A stretch of 64,000 nucleotides of DNA, taken from positions 73,607-137,606 of the forward strand of contig CAZPPS010000002.1 of the NCBI GenBank assembly GCA_964588495.1. The letters run 5' to 3'. The position numbers and the translations under genes were made by a program. Source of the DNA: CAVPKN01 sp964588495 (GTDB lineage: Bacteria; Chlamydiota; Chlamydiia; Chlamydiales; JAAKFR01). The notes beneath the pieces are model-generated. The model worked only from the letters and a program-made list of their open reading frames with translations, was not told where the DNA came from and made no database searches. Below are positions 25,014-33,863 of the stretch, one piece after another (positions within the stretch are counted from its first letter, which is position 1; each line of letters starts with the position of its first letter).

Positions 25014-25456
25014 AACACAAAGACACAAAGACACAAAGAAGTCTATAAGATGCCATTTATTATTCGCGAAATTCCATCTTTTAAACAAGGAAACCCGAAG
25101 TTAACCAGAAGGCCTAATTTTATTTCTGTGAGTCTTAAATATGTGAGAATCTGTGCTTCATAACTAGGGTGATTTTTCTCAGTAGCCTTAACTTCAACTA
25201 TCACACTATTTTCAACTAGGATATCGATGATCAAAGGCTCTCTAATAGCCACTCCTTTGTATACAACTTGTACAGGCTTTTGTCTTTGGATGCATAATCC
25301 TTGAAGTCTTAGTTCGTGACATAGTGCAGACACATAGACACTTTCAAGCAGTCCAGGACCACCAAGTACTCTATGAACCTCTATTGATGCACCAATGATT
25401 TGATATGAAATACTATCTTCATTCTTTCCTTCTTCGTGTCTTTGTGTCTTTGTGTT
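25014..25456. mobile_element. GxxExxY-gene element bounded by 28-bp inverted CACAAAG repeats
   Basis: AACACAAAGACACAAAGACA and 8 further bases at 25014-25041 are repeated in inverted orientation at 25429-25456 with 27 of 28 matches. They frame almost exactly one gene, a GxxExxY protein. The arms are the same sequence as the class A arrays at 9054, 33864 and elsewhere, so the noncoding palindromes may be deletion derivatives of such an element. Confidence 0.72.
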
Positions 25457-25474
25457 ACATTTCAATAAATTCAT
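25043..25474 (-). CDS. GxxExxY family protein
   Basis: A 143-residue protein of the GxxExxY family: ISYQIIGASIEVHRVLGGPG then LLESVY giving the signature Gly-x-x-Glu-x-x-Tyr, followed by RQKPVQVVYKG, LIIDILVENSVIVEVKATE with the Asp...Glu-x-Lys spacing of PD-(D/E)XK nucleases, and a C-terminal GLLVNFG. The family is widespread and its function is unproven. Residues 7-17 (NTKTQRHEEGK) are translated from the flanking CACAAAG repeat, so the N-terminus is partly repeat-derived and the ATG lies just outside the inverted arm. It interrupts the spacing between ccs1 and the lipoprotein gene. Confidence 0.82.
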   Translation of the reverse strand: MNLLKCNTKTQRHEEGKNEDSISYQIIGASIEVHRVLGGPGLLESVYVSALCHELRLQGLCIQRQKPVQVVYKGVAIREPLIIDILVENSVIVEVKATEKNHPSYEAQILTYLRLTEIKLGLLVNFGFPCLKDGISRIINGIL

Positions 25475-25477
25475 ATA

Positions 25478-26113
25478 TTATATCCTGGTGGGAATTTCTT
25501 GAATGAGCTCAAACGTATTTGCAAATAGCCTGATCTCCTCCCGATGCCTCTCAATCATTGCACACGGACCGCACACTTTGATCGTGAAATCAGCGCTCAT
25601 CTGCTTATAATGTTCCTCCTCTTCCACGGTTCCTGCGAAGAAATGCAACGTTTGGTAGTGCTCCAGATCTAACTGGAAAGCAAAAGCCGCCAGAGTAAGC
25701 TCACTCGTTTTTCCTTCAAGATATAAGCCATAAAAGCCCCCATGAGCTACGTTTTCTACCACACTCTCAATCCCGGGCAGCTGCTTTTGCCATCGTTGAA
25801 CCTGGGCTTCCAAGGGCACACGCTCTTCAAGACTTTCACTTGGAAAATTATGCACCGTCAGTACGATCTGATCTTCAATTTCAAAAGAGACGATCGGTTT
25901 TGTTGTATCGAGGTTTGTCTCCTGGGCTTCTGGATCGATTCTTTTCCAACCAAGGGGCACCTGGGCCTGATAAACCGGTCTTCTCACCATTTGGCCATAG
26001 GAGATGAGCTCATCCCTTCCATTAAATTCCTGACGAGCCGATGGAATCACTTTCTCATGAGATCCTTTGCAGGATGCGAGTAACAAAAGTGCGCAAATTA
26101 GAATTTTTTTCAT
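25478..26113 (-). CDS. Putative lipoprotein of unknown function
   Basis: A 211-residue protein starting MKKILICALLLLASC, a lipoprotein signal with a lipobox (LLAS-Cys), so it should be lipidated at Cys15 and sit in the cell envelope. The frame is open to 26155, but the start at 26113 gives a clean signal sequence. The mature part contains VPLGWKRIDPE and a beta-rich domain of about 130 residues; no domain is recognised. It is divergent from sucA across about 54 bp. Confidence 0.72.
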   Translation of the reverse strand: MKKILICALLLLASCKGSHEKVIPSARQEFNGRDELISYGQMVRRPVYQAQVPLGWKRIDPEAQETNLDTTKPIVSFEIEDQIVLTVHNFPSESLEERVPLEAQVQRWQKQLPGIESVVENVAHGGFYGLYLEGKTSELTLAAFAFQLDLEHYQTLHFFAGTVEEEEHYKQMSADFTIKVCGPCAMIERHREEIRLFANTFELIQEIPTRI

Positions 26114-26167
26114 GGATGGTACGTTTTTTGCTTGAAAGATCTTAAAAAGTAACAAATTTCATTTTTT

Positions 26168-28897
26168 ATGTCCTCTTTTCGAACGTTCTCCTATATGCAG
26201 CTGGGCAATATCGAGTTGATCGAAAAGATTCATGCTCAATTTCTTAAAGATCCCGAAAGTGTGGAGCCCTCCTGGCGTTATTTTTTCGAGGGGATGGAAT
26301 TTGGCCGTTATAGCCAAGTTCCTGCAGCTGTTGCCGATGATTTGCGCATCTTCAATCTCATCGATGCCTACAGACGTTTTGGCCATTTGCAGGCCAAAAC
26401 CAACCCTATCTCCCTAAATCCTTCCCCAGCAGCCCCAGAACTTTCCCTTGCGGCCCTCAATTTTGAGGAAAAAGAGCTCGAAAAAAATTTCCCCACTTGC
26501 GGTCTTCTACAAGAGCCCGAAGCCCCTCTTTCTCAAATTATTGCTGTTTTACAAGCCATTTATTGCGGCACTAAAGCGATCGAGTATATGGATTTTCATT
26601 CCCGCGCGCTTCAAAAATGGATCCAGGAGCGAATAGAGCCCTCTCGTTTTTCACCTAATTTTTCGATCGAAGAGAAAAAACGGATTTTGCAGGGGCTCAA
26701 TCGGGCAGAGCTCTTTGAAATCTTTCTCCATACAAAATATGTGGGGCAAAAAAGATTTTCTCTTGAAGGGGGCGAGACTTTAATCCCTATTTTGAAGCAG
26801 ATTATCGAAGGGGGAGCCGAGCTTGGGATGGATGAATTTGCCATAGGAATGGCTCACAGAGGGCGTTTAAACGTTCTTGCCAATATTCTCAACATGTCCT
26901 TTTCGATGATTTTTGGTGAGTTTGAAGACTTTGTCGATCCCGATCTCATAGAGGGCTCTGGGGATGTGAAGTACCACAAGGGCTTTTCTTCCAATATCAA
27001 AACCTCACAAGGACTTCCTGTACACATCAGTCTCACGGCAAACCCCAGCCATCTGGAATCGGTCGATCCTATTGTTGAGGGGAAAGTGAAAGCCAAACAG
27101 ATTCAAAGAAGCGATCGGGAGCGCAAAAAAATTGTCCCGATTTTAATCCATGGAGATGCCTCTTTAGCTGGACAAGGGGTAGTTTATGAGACTTTGCAGC
27201 TCAGTCAGCTCGAAGGCTACACGACGGGGGGGACGCTCCACATCGTCGTCAATAATCAGATTGGTTTTACAACTCTTCCAGCAGAATATTGTTCTTCCCG
27301 TTATTGCACAGATGTAGCGACAGGTTTTGGCTTCCCGGTTTTGCATGTCAACGCAGAAGATCCTGAAGGTTGTGTTTATGCAGCCAAACTGGCCCTTGAG
27401 ATCCGGCAAAAATTTGGTTGTGACGTCTTCATCGAGCTCAATTGTTATAGAAAATTTGGACATAATGAAGGGGATGAGCCCGCTTTCACACAGCCTCTTG
27501 AGTACAAAATGATCCGCGAGAAGCGGCCTATTCGGGAAATTTACCGCGACACGCTCGTTAAAGAGGGAGTGTTGGAAAAAGAGATGGTTTTGAAGGAAGA
27601 AGAGGAATTTAAAAAAGCTCTTCACTTTGAATTGGAAGAGCTGAAGTTGAAAAAAGAGGCGTTTTCTACCGAAGCTTTTAGCGGTGTTTGGCACGAGTAC
27701 AAAAAAGGCAACAATCACGAACTTTTTGAACCTGTAACGACAGCAGTTGACATTTCGACATTGAAAGAGATTTCAAAAGGCTTAAGCCAAATTCCTCAAG
27801 GATTAGAAATTCAAGGTAAACTCGTCAGACTCATTGAAGAACGGAGCAAAATGGGCTCTGGACAGCGCCCGCTTGATTGGGCGATGGCAGAGACATTAGC
27901 GTTCGGGTCTTTATTATGGGAAGATGTCCATGTGAGGCTCTCTGGACAAGACTGTAGACGGGGAACTTTCACGCAAAGACATGCTGTTTGGGTCGATCAA
28001 AAAACGGGAGACAAATATTTTCCACTTGCCCATCTGAAAGAGGGTCAGGGGGTCTTTAATGTCTACAATTCATCCCTTTCAGAATTTGGTGTTCTGGGTT
28101 TTGAATATGGATACAGTTTGGCCTACCCCTCTGCCCTTGTGTTGTGGGAAGCGCAATTTGGGGATTTTGCCAACGGCGGGCAGGTGATCTTTGATCAATA
28201 TCTAGCGTCAGGCGCTCAAAAGTGGCAACGCTACTCGGGGCTGGTCGTCCTCCTTCCCCACGGATATGAAGGGCAAGGTCCCGAGCACTCCTCAGCTCGT
28301 TTAGAGCGCTTTTTACAGCTGGCAGCTGAGGGAAATCTGCAAGTCGTCTATCCAACCACGCCTGCCCAATACTTTCACTTGCTCAGACGGCAAGTCAAAC
28401 GGCAGATCCGTGTTCCGCTTGTGGTAATGACTCCAAAAGGTTTATTGCGCCATCCGGCCTGTGTTTCCTCTCTAGAAGATTTGTCTATGGGCAGATTTCA
28501 GGAAATTCTCGATGATCCCAGCGAAAACAGCCACGAGGCAACACGGGTCCTTTTTTGCTGTGGAAGGGTCTATTACGATCTTCTGGAAGAGAGAGAAAAA
28601 CGAAAACTTAACTCTATTGCCCTCATTAGAATCGAGCAACTCTATCCTTTACATCATGACGCATTTATGCAAATCTTGAAAAAGTACGCAAGGCTCAAAG
28701 AGTATTTTTGGGTGCAAGAAGAGCCGCGCAATATGGGAGCTTTTGGGTATATCCAGCCTCTTTTGAAGGAACTTTTGCCAAAAGATGCCGTTCTGAACTA
28801 CGTTGGACGGAGCATGAATGCAGCGACAGCTACCGGCTCTCACAAAATTCACGAAAAAGAGCACGAACTAATGATGAATAGGGCGTTTTCAACATGA
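26168..28897 (+). CDS. sucA: 2-oxoglutarate dehydrogenase E1 component
   Basis: A 909-residue thiamine diphosphate enzyme that decarboxylates 2-oxoglutarate and passes the succinyl group to SucB lipoate. Family marks: an N-terminal E2-binding segment (QLGNIELIEKIHAQFLKDP), GMAHRGRLNVLANILN near 233, HGDASLAGQGVVYETLQLSQ near 330, and the transketolase-like C-terminal half with FGDFANGGQVIFDQY and LLPHGYEGQGPEHSSAR. Length is normal. It starts an operon with sucB (4-bp overlap) and lpdA. Matches CT054. With the rest of the operon it closes the 2-oxoglutarate to succinate part of the TCA cycle. Confidence 0.96.
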   Translation: MSSFRTFSYMQLGNIELIEKIHAQFLKDPESVEPSWRYFFEGMEFGRYSQVPAAVADDLRIFNLIDAYRRFGHLQAKTNPISLNPSPAAPELSLAALNFEEKELEKNFPTCGLLQEPEAPLSQIIAVLQAIYCGTKAIEYMDFHSRALQKWIQERIEPSRFSPNFSIEEKKRILQGLNRAELFEIFLHTKYVGQKRFSLEGGETLIPILKQIIEGGAELGMDEFAIGMAHRGRLNVLANILNMSFSMIFGEFEDFVDPDLIEGSGDVKYHKGFSSNIKTSQGLPVHISLTANPSHLESVDPIVEGKVKAKQIQRSDRERKKIVPILIHGDASLAGQGVVYETLQLSQLEGYTTGGTLHIVVNNQIGFTTLPAEYCSSRYCTDVATGFGFPVLHVNAEDPEGCVYAAKLALEIRQKFGCDVFIELNCYRKFGHNEGDEPAFTQPLEYKMIREKRPIREIYRDTLVKEGVLEKEMVLKEEEEFKKALHFELEELKLKKEAFSTEAFSGVWHEYKKGNNHELFEPVTTAVDISTLKEISKGLSQIPQGLEIQGKLVRLIEERSKMGSGQRPLDWAMAETLAFGSLLWEDVHVRLSGQDCRRGTFTQRHAVWVDQKTGDKYFPLAHLKEGQGVFNVYNSSLSEFGVLGFEYGYSLAYPSALVLWEAQFGDFANGGQVIFDQYLASGAQKWQRYSGLVVLLPHGYEGQGPEHSSARLERFLQLAAEGNLQVVYPTTPAQYFHLLRRQVKRQIRVPLVVMTPKGLLRHPACVSSLEDLSMGRFQEILDDPSENSHEATRVLFCCGRVYYDLLEEREKRKLNSIALIRIEQLYPLHHDAFMQILKKYARLKEYFWVQEEPRNMGAFGYIQPLLKELLPKDAVLNYVGRSMNAATATGSHKIHEKEHELMMNRAFST

Positions 28898-30003
28898 AAG
28901 AAGAGATCAAAATCCCCCAAATGGGAGAGTCTGTCACCGAGGCAATCATTGGGAAATTCCTGAAAGTGACAGGGACAGCGGTTCACGAAAATGACGAGAT
29001 TGTGGAGCTTGAAACTGAAAAGGTGAATCAGGTTCTTTATGCTCCCAAATCGGGTGTGATCAACTGGACAGTCAAAGAGGGGCAAACCGTCAAAATCTCT
29101 GAAGTGATCGGCTTTATTGATACTGAGGCTCAAGGCAAAAGAGAAGAGAAAAAAGAAGAAAAGAAGGAAGAGGCGCCTCCTCCAAAGCCTCAAGAGCCTG
29201 GCAAAGGGGAGCGTGTGATGCTCCCAGGTTTTGTTGACGACCTGAAACAAAAACCAGCTCCTGAGCCCGTCAAAAAAGAAGAAGTTGCGGACAAGGGACG
29301 CGAAAGCCGGGCCCCGATGTCCAAAATCCGGCAAACGATTGCAACGCGGCTTGTAGACTCGTTAAATACCGCTGCCATGCTCACAACCTTTAATGAGGTG
29401 GACATGAGCGCAATCATGAACTTACGGGCCAAATACAAAGAAAGCTTCGAAAAAAAGCAGGGCGTGAAGCTTGGGCTCATGTCTTTTTTTGTGAAAGCGG
29501 TCGTAGAAGCGCTCAAAAGCTTCCCAGAATTTAATTCCTACCTTGAGGGAAATGAGATTGTCACACGCAATTACTATGACATCGGAATTGCTGTGGGAGC
29601 TGAAAGGGGGCTTGTGGTTCCCGTCATTAGAAATTGCGATCATTTGAGTTTTGCTGAAATCGAAAAGCAGATCGTCCATTTTGCCAAAAAAGCAGAAGCG
29701 GTGAAATTAACGATCGAGGACCTTCAGGGAGGCTGTTTTACAATTACAAACGGGGGCATTTTTGGCTCTCTTTTATCCACGCCGATCCTCAATCCACCTC
29801 AAGTGGGGATTTTAGGGATGCACAAGATTGAAAAACGGCCTGTTGTTGTGGATGATCAAATTGTGATCCGGCCGATGATGTATCTGGCATTAAGCTACGA
29901 CCACCGCGTGGTTGATGGCAGGGGAGCTGTGAGTTTTTTGGTGCAGATCAAGCAAATTTTGGAAGATCCTGCCCGTTTACTATTTTTTGAGGCCGATGGA
30001 TAA
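28894..30003 (+). CDS. sucB: Dihydrolipoamide succinyltransferase (E2 of OGDH)
   Basis: A 369-residue E2. Order: one lipoyl domain (about 1-77, with IVELETEKVNQVLYAP carrying the lipoylated Lys), a Glu/Lys/Pro-rich linker (about 80-105), a peripheral-subunit-binding stretch around 105-140 that is shorter than usual, and the catalytic CAT domain (about 140-369) with the active-site SYDHRVVDGRGAV near 335. It forms the 24-mer core of the complex. It overlaps sucA by 4 bp and lpdA by 8 bp, so all three are translationally coupled. Matches CT055. Confidence 0.94.
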   Translation: MKEEIKIPQMGESVTEAIIGKFLKVTGTAVHENDEIVELETEKVNQVLYAPKSGVINWTVKEGQTVKISEVIGFIDTEAQGKREEKKEEKKEEAPPPKPQEPGKGERVMLPGFVDDLKQKPAPEPVKKEEVADKGRESRAPMSKIRQTIATRLVDSLNTAAMLTTFNEVDMSAIMNLRAKYKESFEKKQGVKLGLMSFFVKAVVEALKSFPEFNSYLEGNEIVTRNYYDIGIAVGAERGLVVPVIRNCDHLSFAEIEKQIVHFAKKAEAVKLTIEDLQGGCFTITNGGIFGSLLSTPILNPPQVGILGMHKIEKRPVVVDDQIVIRPMMYLALSYDHRVVDGRGAVSFLVQIKQILEDPARLLFFEADG

Positions 30004-31363
30004 ATTCGACGTTGTAGTTATTGGATCTGGTCCTGGCGGGTATGTAGCAGCGATTCGGGCGGCCCAAAAAGGGCTCAAAGTTGTTTGCATTGAAAAGGAG
30101 AAAACCCTTGGAGGGACCTGTCTCAACGTGGGCTGTATTCCCTCAAAAGCTCTTTTGCATTCCACAGAATATTACCACAGAGCTCTTCACGGGGAAGAAC
30201 ATGGTATCGAATTCGACGGTTTGAAGCTTAATGTCGGCAAAATGATGGAGCGAAAAGGTAAAATCGTCTCTGGAATTACCTCAGGAGTCGCTTTTTTATT
30301 CAAAAAATACAAGGTTGCTCACATCCAAGGCGAAGCCAAACTGACCGGCCCCAATACCGTCCAGGTAGGGGACAAGGAGATTGAGGTCAAAAATATCATT
30401 CTAGCTACAGGCTCAGAGCCCATCCCCCTTCCCTTTCTTCCCTTTGATGAAAAATGGGTCCTCTCTTCTACGGGTGTTCTCTCTTTATCACAAGTTCCCA
30501 AAAAAATGCTCATCGTAGGAGCAGGGGTCATTGGACTGGAGCTAGGCTCTGTCTACCAACGTTTGGGGGCAGAAATTGAAGTTGTCGAACTCTTAGACCG
30601 CGTCACACCCTTGCTTGACAGGGAAATTTCCAAAAATATTCAAAATATTTTGCAAAAACAAGGCTTTCAGTTCCGCCTGAACACGAAAGTGACAGGTGGC
30701 AAAGTCGATCAAGATGGCGTAACCTTAACTCTCGACAGCGAGGAGCTCAAAGGGGATGTGGTGCTTGTTGCCATTGGCCGCAGGCCTTATTCTAAAGGGC
30801 TTGGCCTCGAAGAGATCGGCGTGCAAAAAGATAAACAGGGACGTGTGATCATTAACTCTGATTTCCGCACCTCCGTTCCTTCCATTTTCGCCATCGGCGA
30901 CCTCGTAGATGGGCCGATGCTTGCCCACAAAGCCTCAGACGAGGGGATTGCCGTTGCCGATCTGATCGCCGGAGCCACATCCAAAATCAATTACATGGCC
31001 ATTCCCAACGTCATGTACACATGGCCAGAAGTGGCCTGCGTCGGCATGACCGAAGAGGAGGCACGCGAGGCTAACCTGGACATCCTCATCGGCAAAGTCC
31101 CGTTCAAAGTGATCGCCCGCGCCCGCTGCAGTGGCGACGAAGAAGGCTTTGTCAAAATTATCGGAGAAAAACAAAAGGGTCGCCTGATCGGTCTGCACAT
31201 CATCGGCCCCAACGCCTCAGAAATGATCCAGGAAGGGAGCCTTGCCCTCGAAGCTAAGCTCACCCTCCACCAAATCGCTTTCAGCTCCCACGCCCATCCC
31301 ACAAATGCCGAAGCCATCAAAGAAGCTGCTCTTGCCGCCCTCGGCCAAGCCCTCAACTTCTAA
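29996..31363 (+). CDS. lpdA: Dihydrolipoamide dehydrogenase (E3)
   Basis: A 455-residue flavoprotein disulfide reductase that reoxidises lipoate with NAD+. It starts MDKFDVVVIGSGPGGYVAA (FAD-binding GxGxxG), has the redox pair in GGTCLNVGCIPSKALLHS, the NAD fold motif VGAGVIGLELGSVYQRLG, and the C-terminal His-Glu active site in SSHAHPTNAEAIKEA. The ATG at 29996 gives the canonical N-terminus; an upstream in-frame start at 29987 would add three residues. Overlaps sucB by 8 bp. In Chlamydia trachomatis lpdA lies elsewhere, so this three-gene operon is a difference. Confidence 0.95.
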   Translation: MDKFDVVVIGSGPGGYVAAIRAAQKGLKVVCIEKEKTLGGTCLNVGCIPSKALLHSTEYYHRALHGEEHGIEFDGLKLNVGKMMERKGKIVSGITSGVAFLFKKYKVAHIQGEAKLTGPNTVQVGDKEIEVKNIILATGSEPIPLPFLPFDEKWVLSSTGVLSLSQVPKKMLIVGAGVIGLELGSVYQRLGAEIEVVELLDRVTPLLDREISKNIQNILQKQGFQFRLNTKVTGGKVDQDGVTLTLDSEELKGDVVLVAIGRRPYSKGLGLEEIGVQKDKQGRVIINSDFRTSVPSIFAIGDLVDGPMLAHKASDEGIAVADLIAGATSKINYMAIPNVMYTWPEVACVGMTEEEAREANLDILIGKVPFKVIARARCSGDEEGFVKIIGEKQKGRLIGLHIIGPNASEMIQEGSLALEAKLTLHQIAFSSHAHPTNAEAIKEAALAALGQALNF

Positions 31364-31370
31364 AATTTAT

Positions 31371-31787
31371 TCAAAAATGAGTGGTTTCGCCCATTAGGAA
31401 TGGATGGGGAATGGATTTTTTAAATAAACCTGTTGTAAGTGATGGCGACTGTGCAGTGAATTCCAAGACAGGATTGGTTAACTGAAAGGCTACCTTTTTT
31501 ATCCATTCTTTAGGTGAGTTTGAAAATAAATCGATTTGATCTTGAGAGATGAGGGGCGGGGTGGCGTCCCGGGTAAAAGTGATTGTAGCGTTCTCATAAG
31601 ATAGATTTTGTAGATCAGGGATTATGAAAGTCATCTTTCCTAGGAGGTTGTCACGTGCCACAAAAAAATCAGCCGCCCTTTTGGTATCTATACTGCGTGA
31701 GAGCTCTTGCGCTTGGCCATGTGACAAATAGTTGGCCAGTTTGATTTTAAGGTTTAAATCATGTGATTGTCCACTAAAGGCTAACTT
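31371..31787 (-). pseudogene. Truncated tandem copy of the 3' end of the upstream Inc-like gene
   Basis: The reading frame from 31787 down to 31371 translates to a sequence similar to the last ~110 residues of the gene at 31781-32725: YLSHGQAQELSRSID against YLSFGKAKELAAFIN, KMTFIIPDLQNL against KTIFTVPDLQSA, ITFTRDATPPLISQDQIDL against ITFTRYTTTPLIPQDQLDL, and EWIKKVAFQLTNPV against DWIKSVASQLNSPV. It begins right at the stop of the full gene, with two further stops in frame upstream, and lacks the N-terminal membrane domain. An ATG at 31727 could allow a 118-residue peptide. Best read as a duplication remnant. Confidence 0.65.
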
Positions 31788-32725
31788 TTATTAAAGCGTA
31801 CTGTGGCTGTGTCGCCATCTAGGATGATCTCTTTGACAGGATCGCCTGTGTAGTGCCAAACAGGACTATTCAATTGACTAGCCACGCTTTTGATCCAATC
31901 TGTATTGGAACTTTGCAATAGATCTAGCTGATCTTGAGGGATTAGAGGCGTTGTCGTGTAGCGGGTAAATGTGATTGTGGAGCCTTTGCTCTCGGCAGAT
32001 TGTAAGTCAGGGACGGTAAAAATCGTCTTTGGGAGAATCTGGTTTGTAAAAAACTGAGCGGCTTTGTTGTCATTTATAAACGCTGCAAGCTCTTTAGCTT
32101 TTCCAAATGATAAATAGCTGCCGAGTTTGATTTGGAAATTTAATTCAGAGGCTGAAATCACCTCTGCAATGCCACAGCCTTTCTCATCAAACTTAAAAGG
32201 TGTTATAACATCTTGTACCTTGATGATGCGCTTTTCATTATTATACCAAATGGCTGCAAACATGTGATCGTCATGTGTGCTAAAATGGAAAACGGAGAGT
32301 TGGTATTCAAAAATCTGGTTCTCAACCGTCAACAAAAAGGTAAACGGTGTGGTGATAAAAGAGCACCCCTTGACAGGTGGAAGGCTTGTACCATTTTGGG
32401 GTTTTACTTGGGCACATGTGATTTTAGCGGCGATATCTTGAAATGGAGGGGCTATTAGTTGTGGCTTGACAGAGGCAGAAGAAGCTTGTTTCACAGGTTT
32501 CGTATCCTGCTGCTGACGAAGCCGAACGCTTGCTACTAAAACGCCAATCAGAAGAGAAGAAGCTGCCCCTGCGCCTGCGATATAGTAGGTAAAGTGGGGG
32601 GCTAAATTTAAGTGTGTCACCACAACAAGCGAAACCAAAATCGCAACAGCTGCGAGTCCAGAAACGGCTGCACTCATCGCTGTGCGTGCATCGAATTTAG
32701 GTGAAAACTCAAGACTAATAGCCAT
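31781..32725 (-). CDS. Inc-like bilobed membrane protein
   Basis: A 314-residue protein from the ATG at 32725 (MAISLEFSPKFD, with GGGGA 6-7 bases upstream); the frame is open to 32758. Two hydrophobic helices at about 20-42 and 50-72 with a short loop form an Inc-type bilobed domain; no signal peptide. The soluble C-terminal part (about 95-314) is beta-rich and has no recognised family. A diverged, truncated copy of its 3' third follows directly. Inclusion-membrane location is inferred from architecture only. Confidence 0.58.
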   Translation of the reverse strand: MAISLEFSPKFDARTAMSAAVSGLAAVAILVSLVVVTHLNLAPHFTYYIAGAGAASSLLIGVLVASVRLRQQQDTKPVKQASSASVKPQLIAPPFQDIAAKITCAQVKPQNGTSLPPVKGCSFITTPFTFLLTVENQIFEYQLSVFHFSTHDDHMFAAIWYNNEKRIIKVQDVITPFKFDEKGCGIAEVISASELNFQIKLGSYLSFGKAKELAAFINDNKAAQFFTNQILPKTIFTVPDLQSAESKGSTITFTRYTTTPLIPQDQLDLLQSSNTDWIKSVASQLNSPVWHYTGDPVKEIILDGDTATVRFNKS

Positions 32726-32787
32726 ATATCCCCAATAATTAGGGCAATTATACCACAATTTTATTAAATGGGTATTAAGGCGGTTAT

Positions 32788-33354
32788 TTAGTAGCCTTGG
32801 GAGGTGCCGCAGCCGCAGGAGGACTTCACGTTGGGGTTGGAGATTTTGAAGCCTGCCCCTTGAAGGCCGTCGACATAGTCGATCACGCAGCCCAGAAGTC
32901 TGCCGAGCATCCCTTTTTTGATGTGGATTTCGAGCCCTTCGCAGGTAAAGACCGCATCATCGGGTTCTGCTTTCTCAGAGAAGTCGAGCAAGTATTGGAA
33001 ACCGCCGCAGCCGCCCGCCATATCGCCGAAACGGAGAGCGTAATTTTCATTTCCCTCTTCTTTGGCAAATTCACGGAATTTTTTAGCGGCACGGGCTGTG
33101 ACTGTGATGGTGTTGAGATCGATCTCTTCAGCTAAGATGGCGTTGAGCTGATCAACAAGCTTATTGATGGCGATTTGGTCCATGCCGTGTCCCATCATGC
33201 CAGCTTCCAGAGTTTCCCAAGTGGCAGCACTGCAGCTTGAACAATGGAGTCCTGCATTTGTCATTGCTTGTGCAAGACGTTGGCTTTTATGGGGAAAAGT
33301 AGAGAAAATGTCCCCGATTGTCATGCCTGGTGTAATTTTTTCTTGTGTTGCCAT
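32788..33354 (-). CDS. Fe-S assembly protein: DUF1858 domain fused to IscA/ErpA (A-type carrier)
   Basis: A 188-residue fusion. Residues about 5-72 are a DUF1858-like domain (ITPGMTIGDIFSTFPHKSQRL, then GLHCSSCSAATWETLE with a CxxC pair). Residues about 78-188 are an A-type Fe-S carrier: ITVTARAAKKFREFAKEEG, MAGGCGGFQYLLDF with the first Cys, and NPNVKSSCGCGTSQGY with the C-terminal CGC pair. It likely holds and transfers Fe-S clusters. It is 14 bp after the ferredoxin gene on the same strand, making a small Fe-S operon. The IscA part is secure; the DUF1858 function is unknown. Confidence 0.85.
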   Translation of the reverse strand: MATQEKITPGMTIGDIFSTFPHKSQRLAQAMTNAGLHCSSCSAATWETLEAGMMGHGMDQIAINKLVDQLNAILAEEIDLNTITVTARAAKKFREFAKEEGNENYALRFGDMAGGCGGFQYLLDFSEKAEPDDAVFTCEGLEIHIKKGMLGRLLGCVIDYVDGLQGAGFKISNPNVKSSCGCGTSQGY

Positions 33355-33368
33355 TGAAATCCTATAAT

Positions 33369-33635
33369 TTAAAATGAAATTTTTACGCAGCCGCCCTTAA
33401 GCTTACATTGGCAGGCGAGCCGTTCACTCTCCATGTCACCCAAAAAGTCTTCTTCTTCCTGAGTAAAGGGGGATAGATTTTCCATGCCCTCTTTCACTTC
33501 GATCACGCATGTGCCGCAAACGCCTTCTGTACAGGCAAATGGAACACCCGCTTCTTCACAAACTTCAGCAATCGGCGCGCCCTCTTCGAGCTCAAATTCT
33601 TCGCCGCTATCTTCAATTACAAGCTTTCCCATCAA
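33369..33635 (-). CDS. [2Fe-2S] ferredoxin (CT059-like)
   Basis: An 88-residue plant/adrenodoxin-like ferredoxin. The cluster ligands are in PFACTEGVCGTCVIEV (CxxxxCxxC) and the later ERLACQCKLKGGC. It starts MMGKLVIEDSGEEFELEEGA, a beta-grasp N-terminus, preceded by AAGG. Small electron carrier in the cytosol. It stands upstream of the IscA fusion and close to flhA, as ferredoxin CT059 stands beside flhA CT060. Confidence 0.92.
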   Translation of the reverse strand: MMGKLVIEDSGEEFELEEGAPIAEVCEEAGVPFACTEGVCGTCVIEVKEGMENLSPFTQEEEDFLGDMESERLACQCKLKGGCVKISF

Positions 33636-33687
33636 ATACCTTAAGTTTTCAAAGTGGAGATGAAATTATGCGTGAAGGGAAAATAAA

Positions 33688-33711
33688 AAGCGAGCCAAAT
33701 GGCTCGCTTGA
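33688..33711 (-). terminator. Terminator after tRNA-Pro
   Basis: On the minus strand, AAGCGAGCC-ATTT-GGCTCGCTT is followed by TTTTATTTT directly after the tRNA 3' end. The symmetric hairpin may also stop transcripts entering from the other side. Confidence 0.8.
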
Positions 33712-33714
33712 TTT

Positions 33715-33789
33715 TCGGAGTAGAGGGATTCGAACCCCCGACCTACTGCTCCCAAAGCAGCCGCGCTAGCCAAACTGCGCTATACTCCG
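33715..33789 (-). tRNA. tRNA-Pro (UGG anticodon)
   Basis: The minus strand folds into a cloverleaf: acceptor CGGAGTA/TACTCCG with discriminator A, D-arm around GCGCAGTTTGGCTAGCGCG, anticodon stem GCTGC/GCAGT with loop TTTGGGA giving anticodon TGG, and T-arm GGGGGTTCGAATCCCTC. CCA is not encoded. A terminator hairpin follows at once. Confidence 0.93.
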
Positions 33790-33863
33790 TTTAAACTTCC
33801 ACTATACGAAGAGATGAATTTTCTGTATTCTGAAAAAAAAACTAAGGTGGCGAGGTAAATTCA

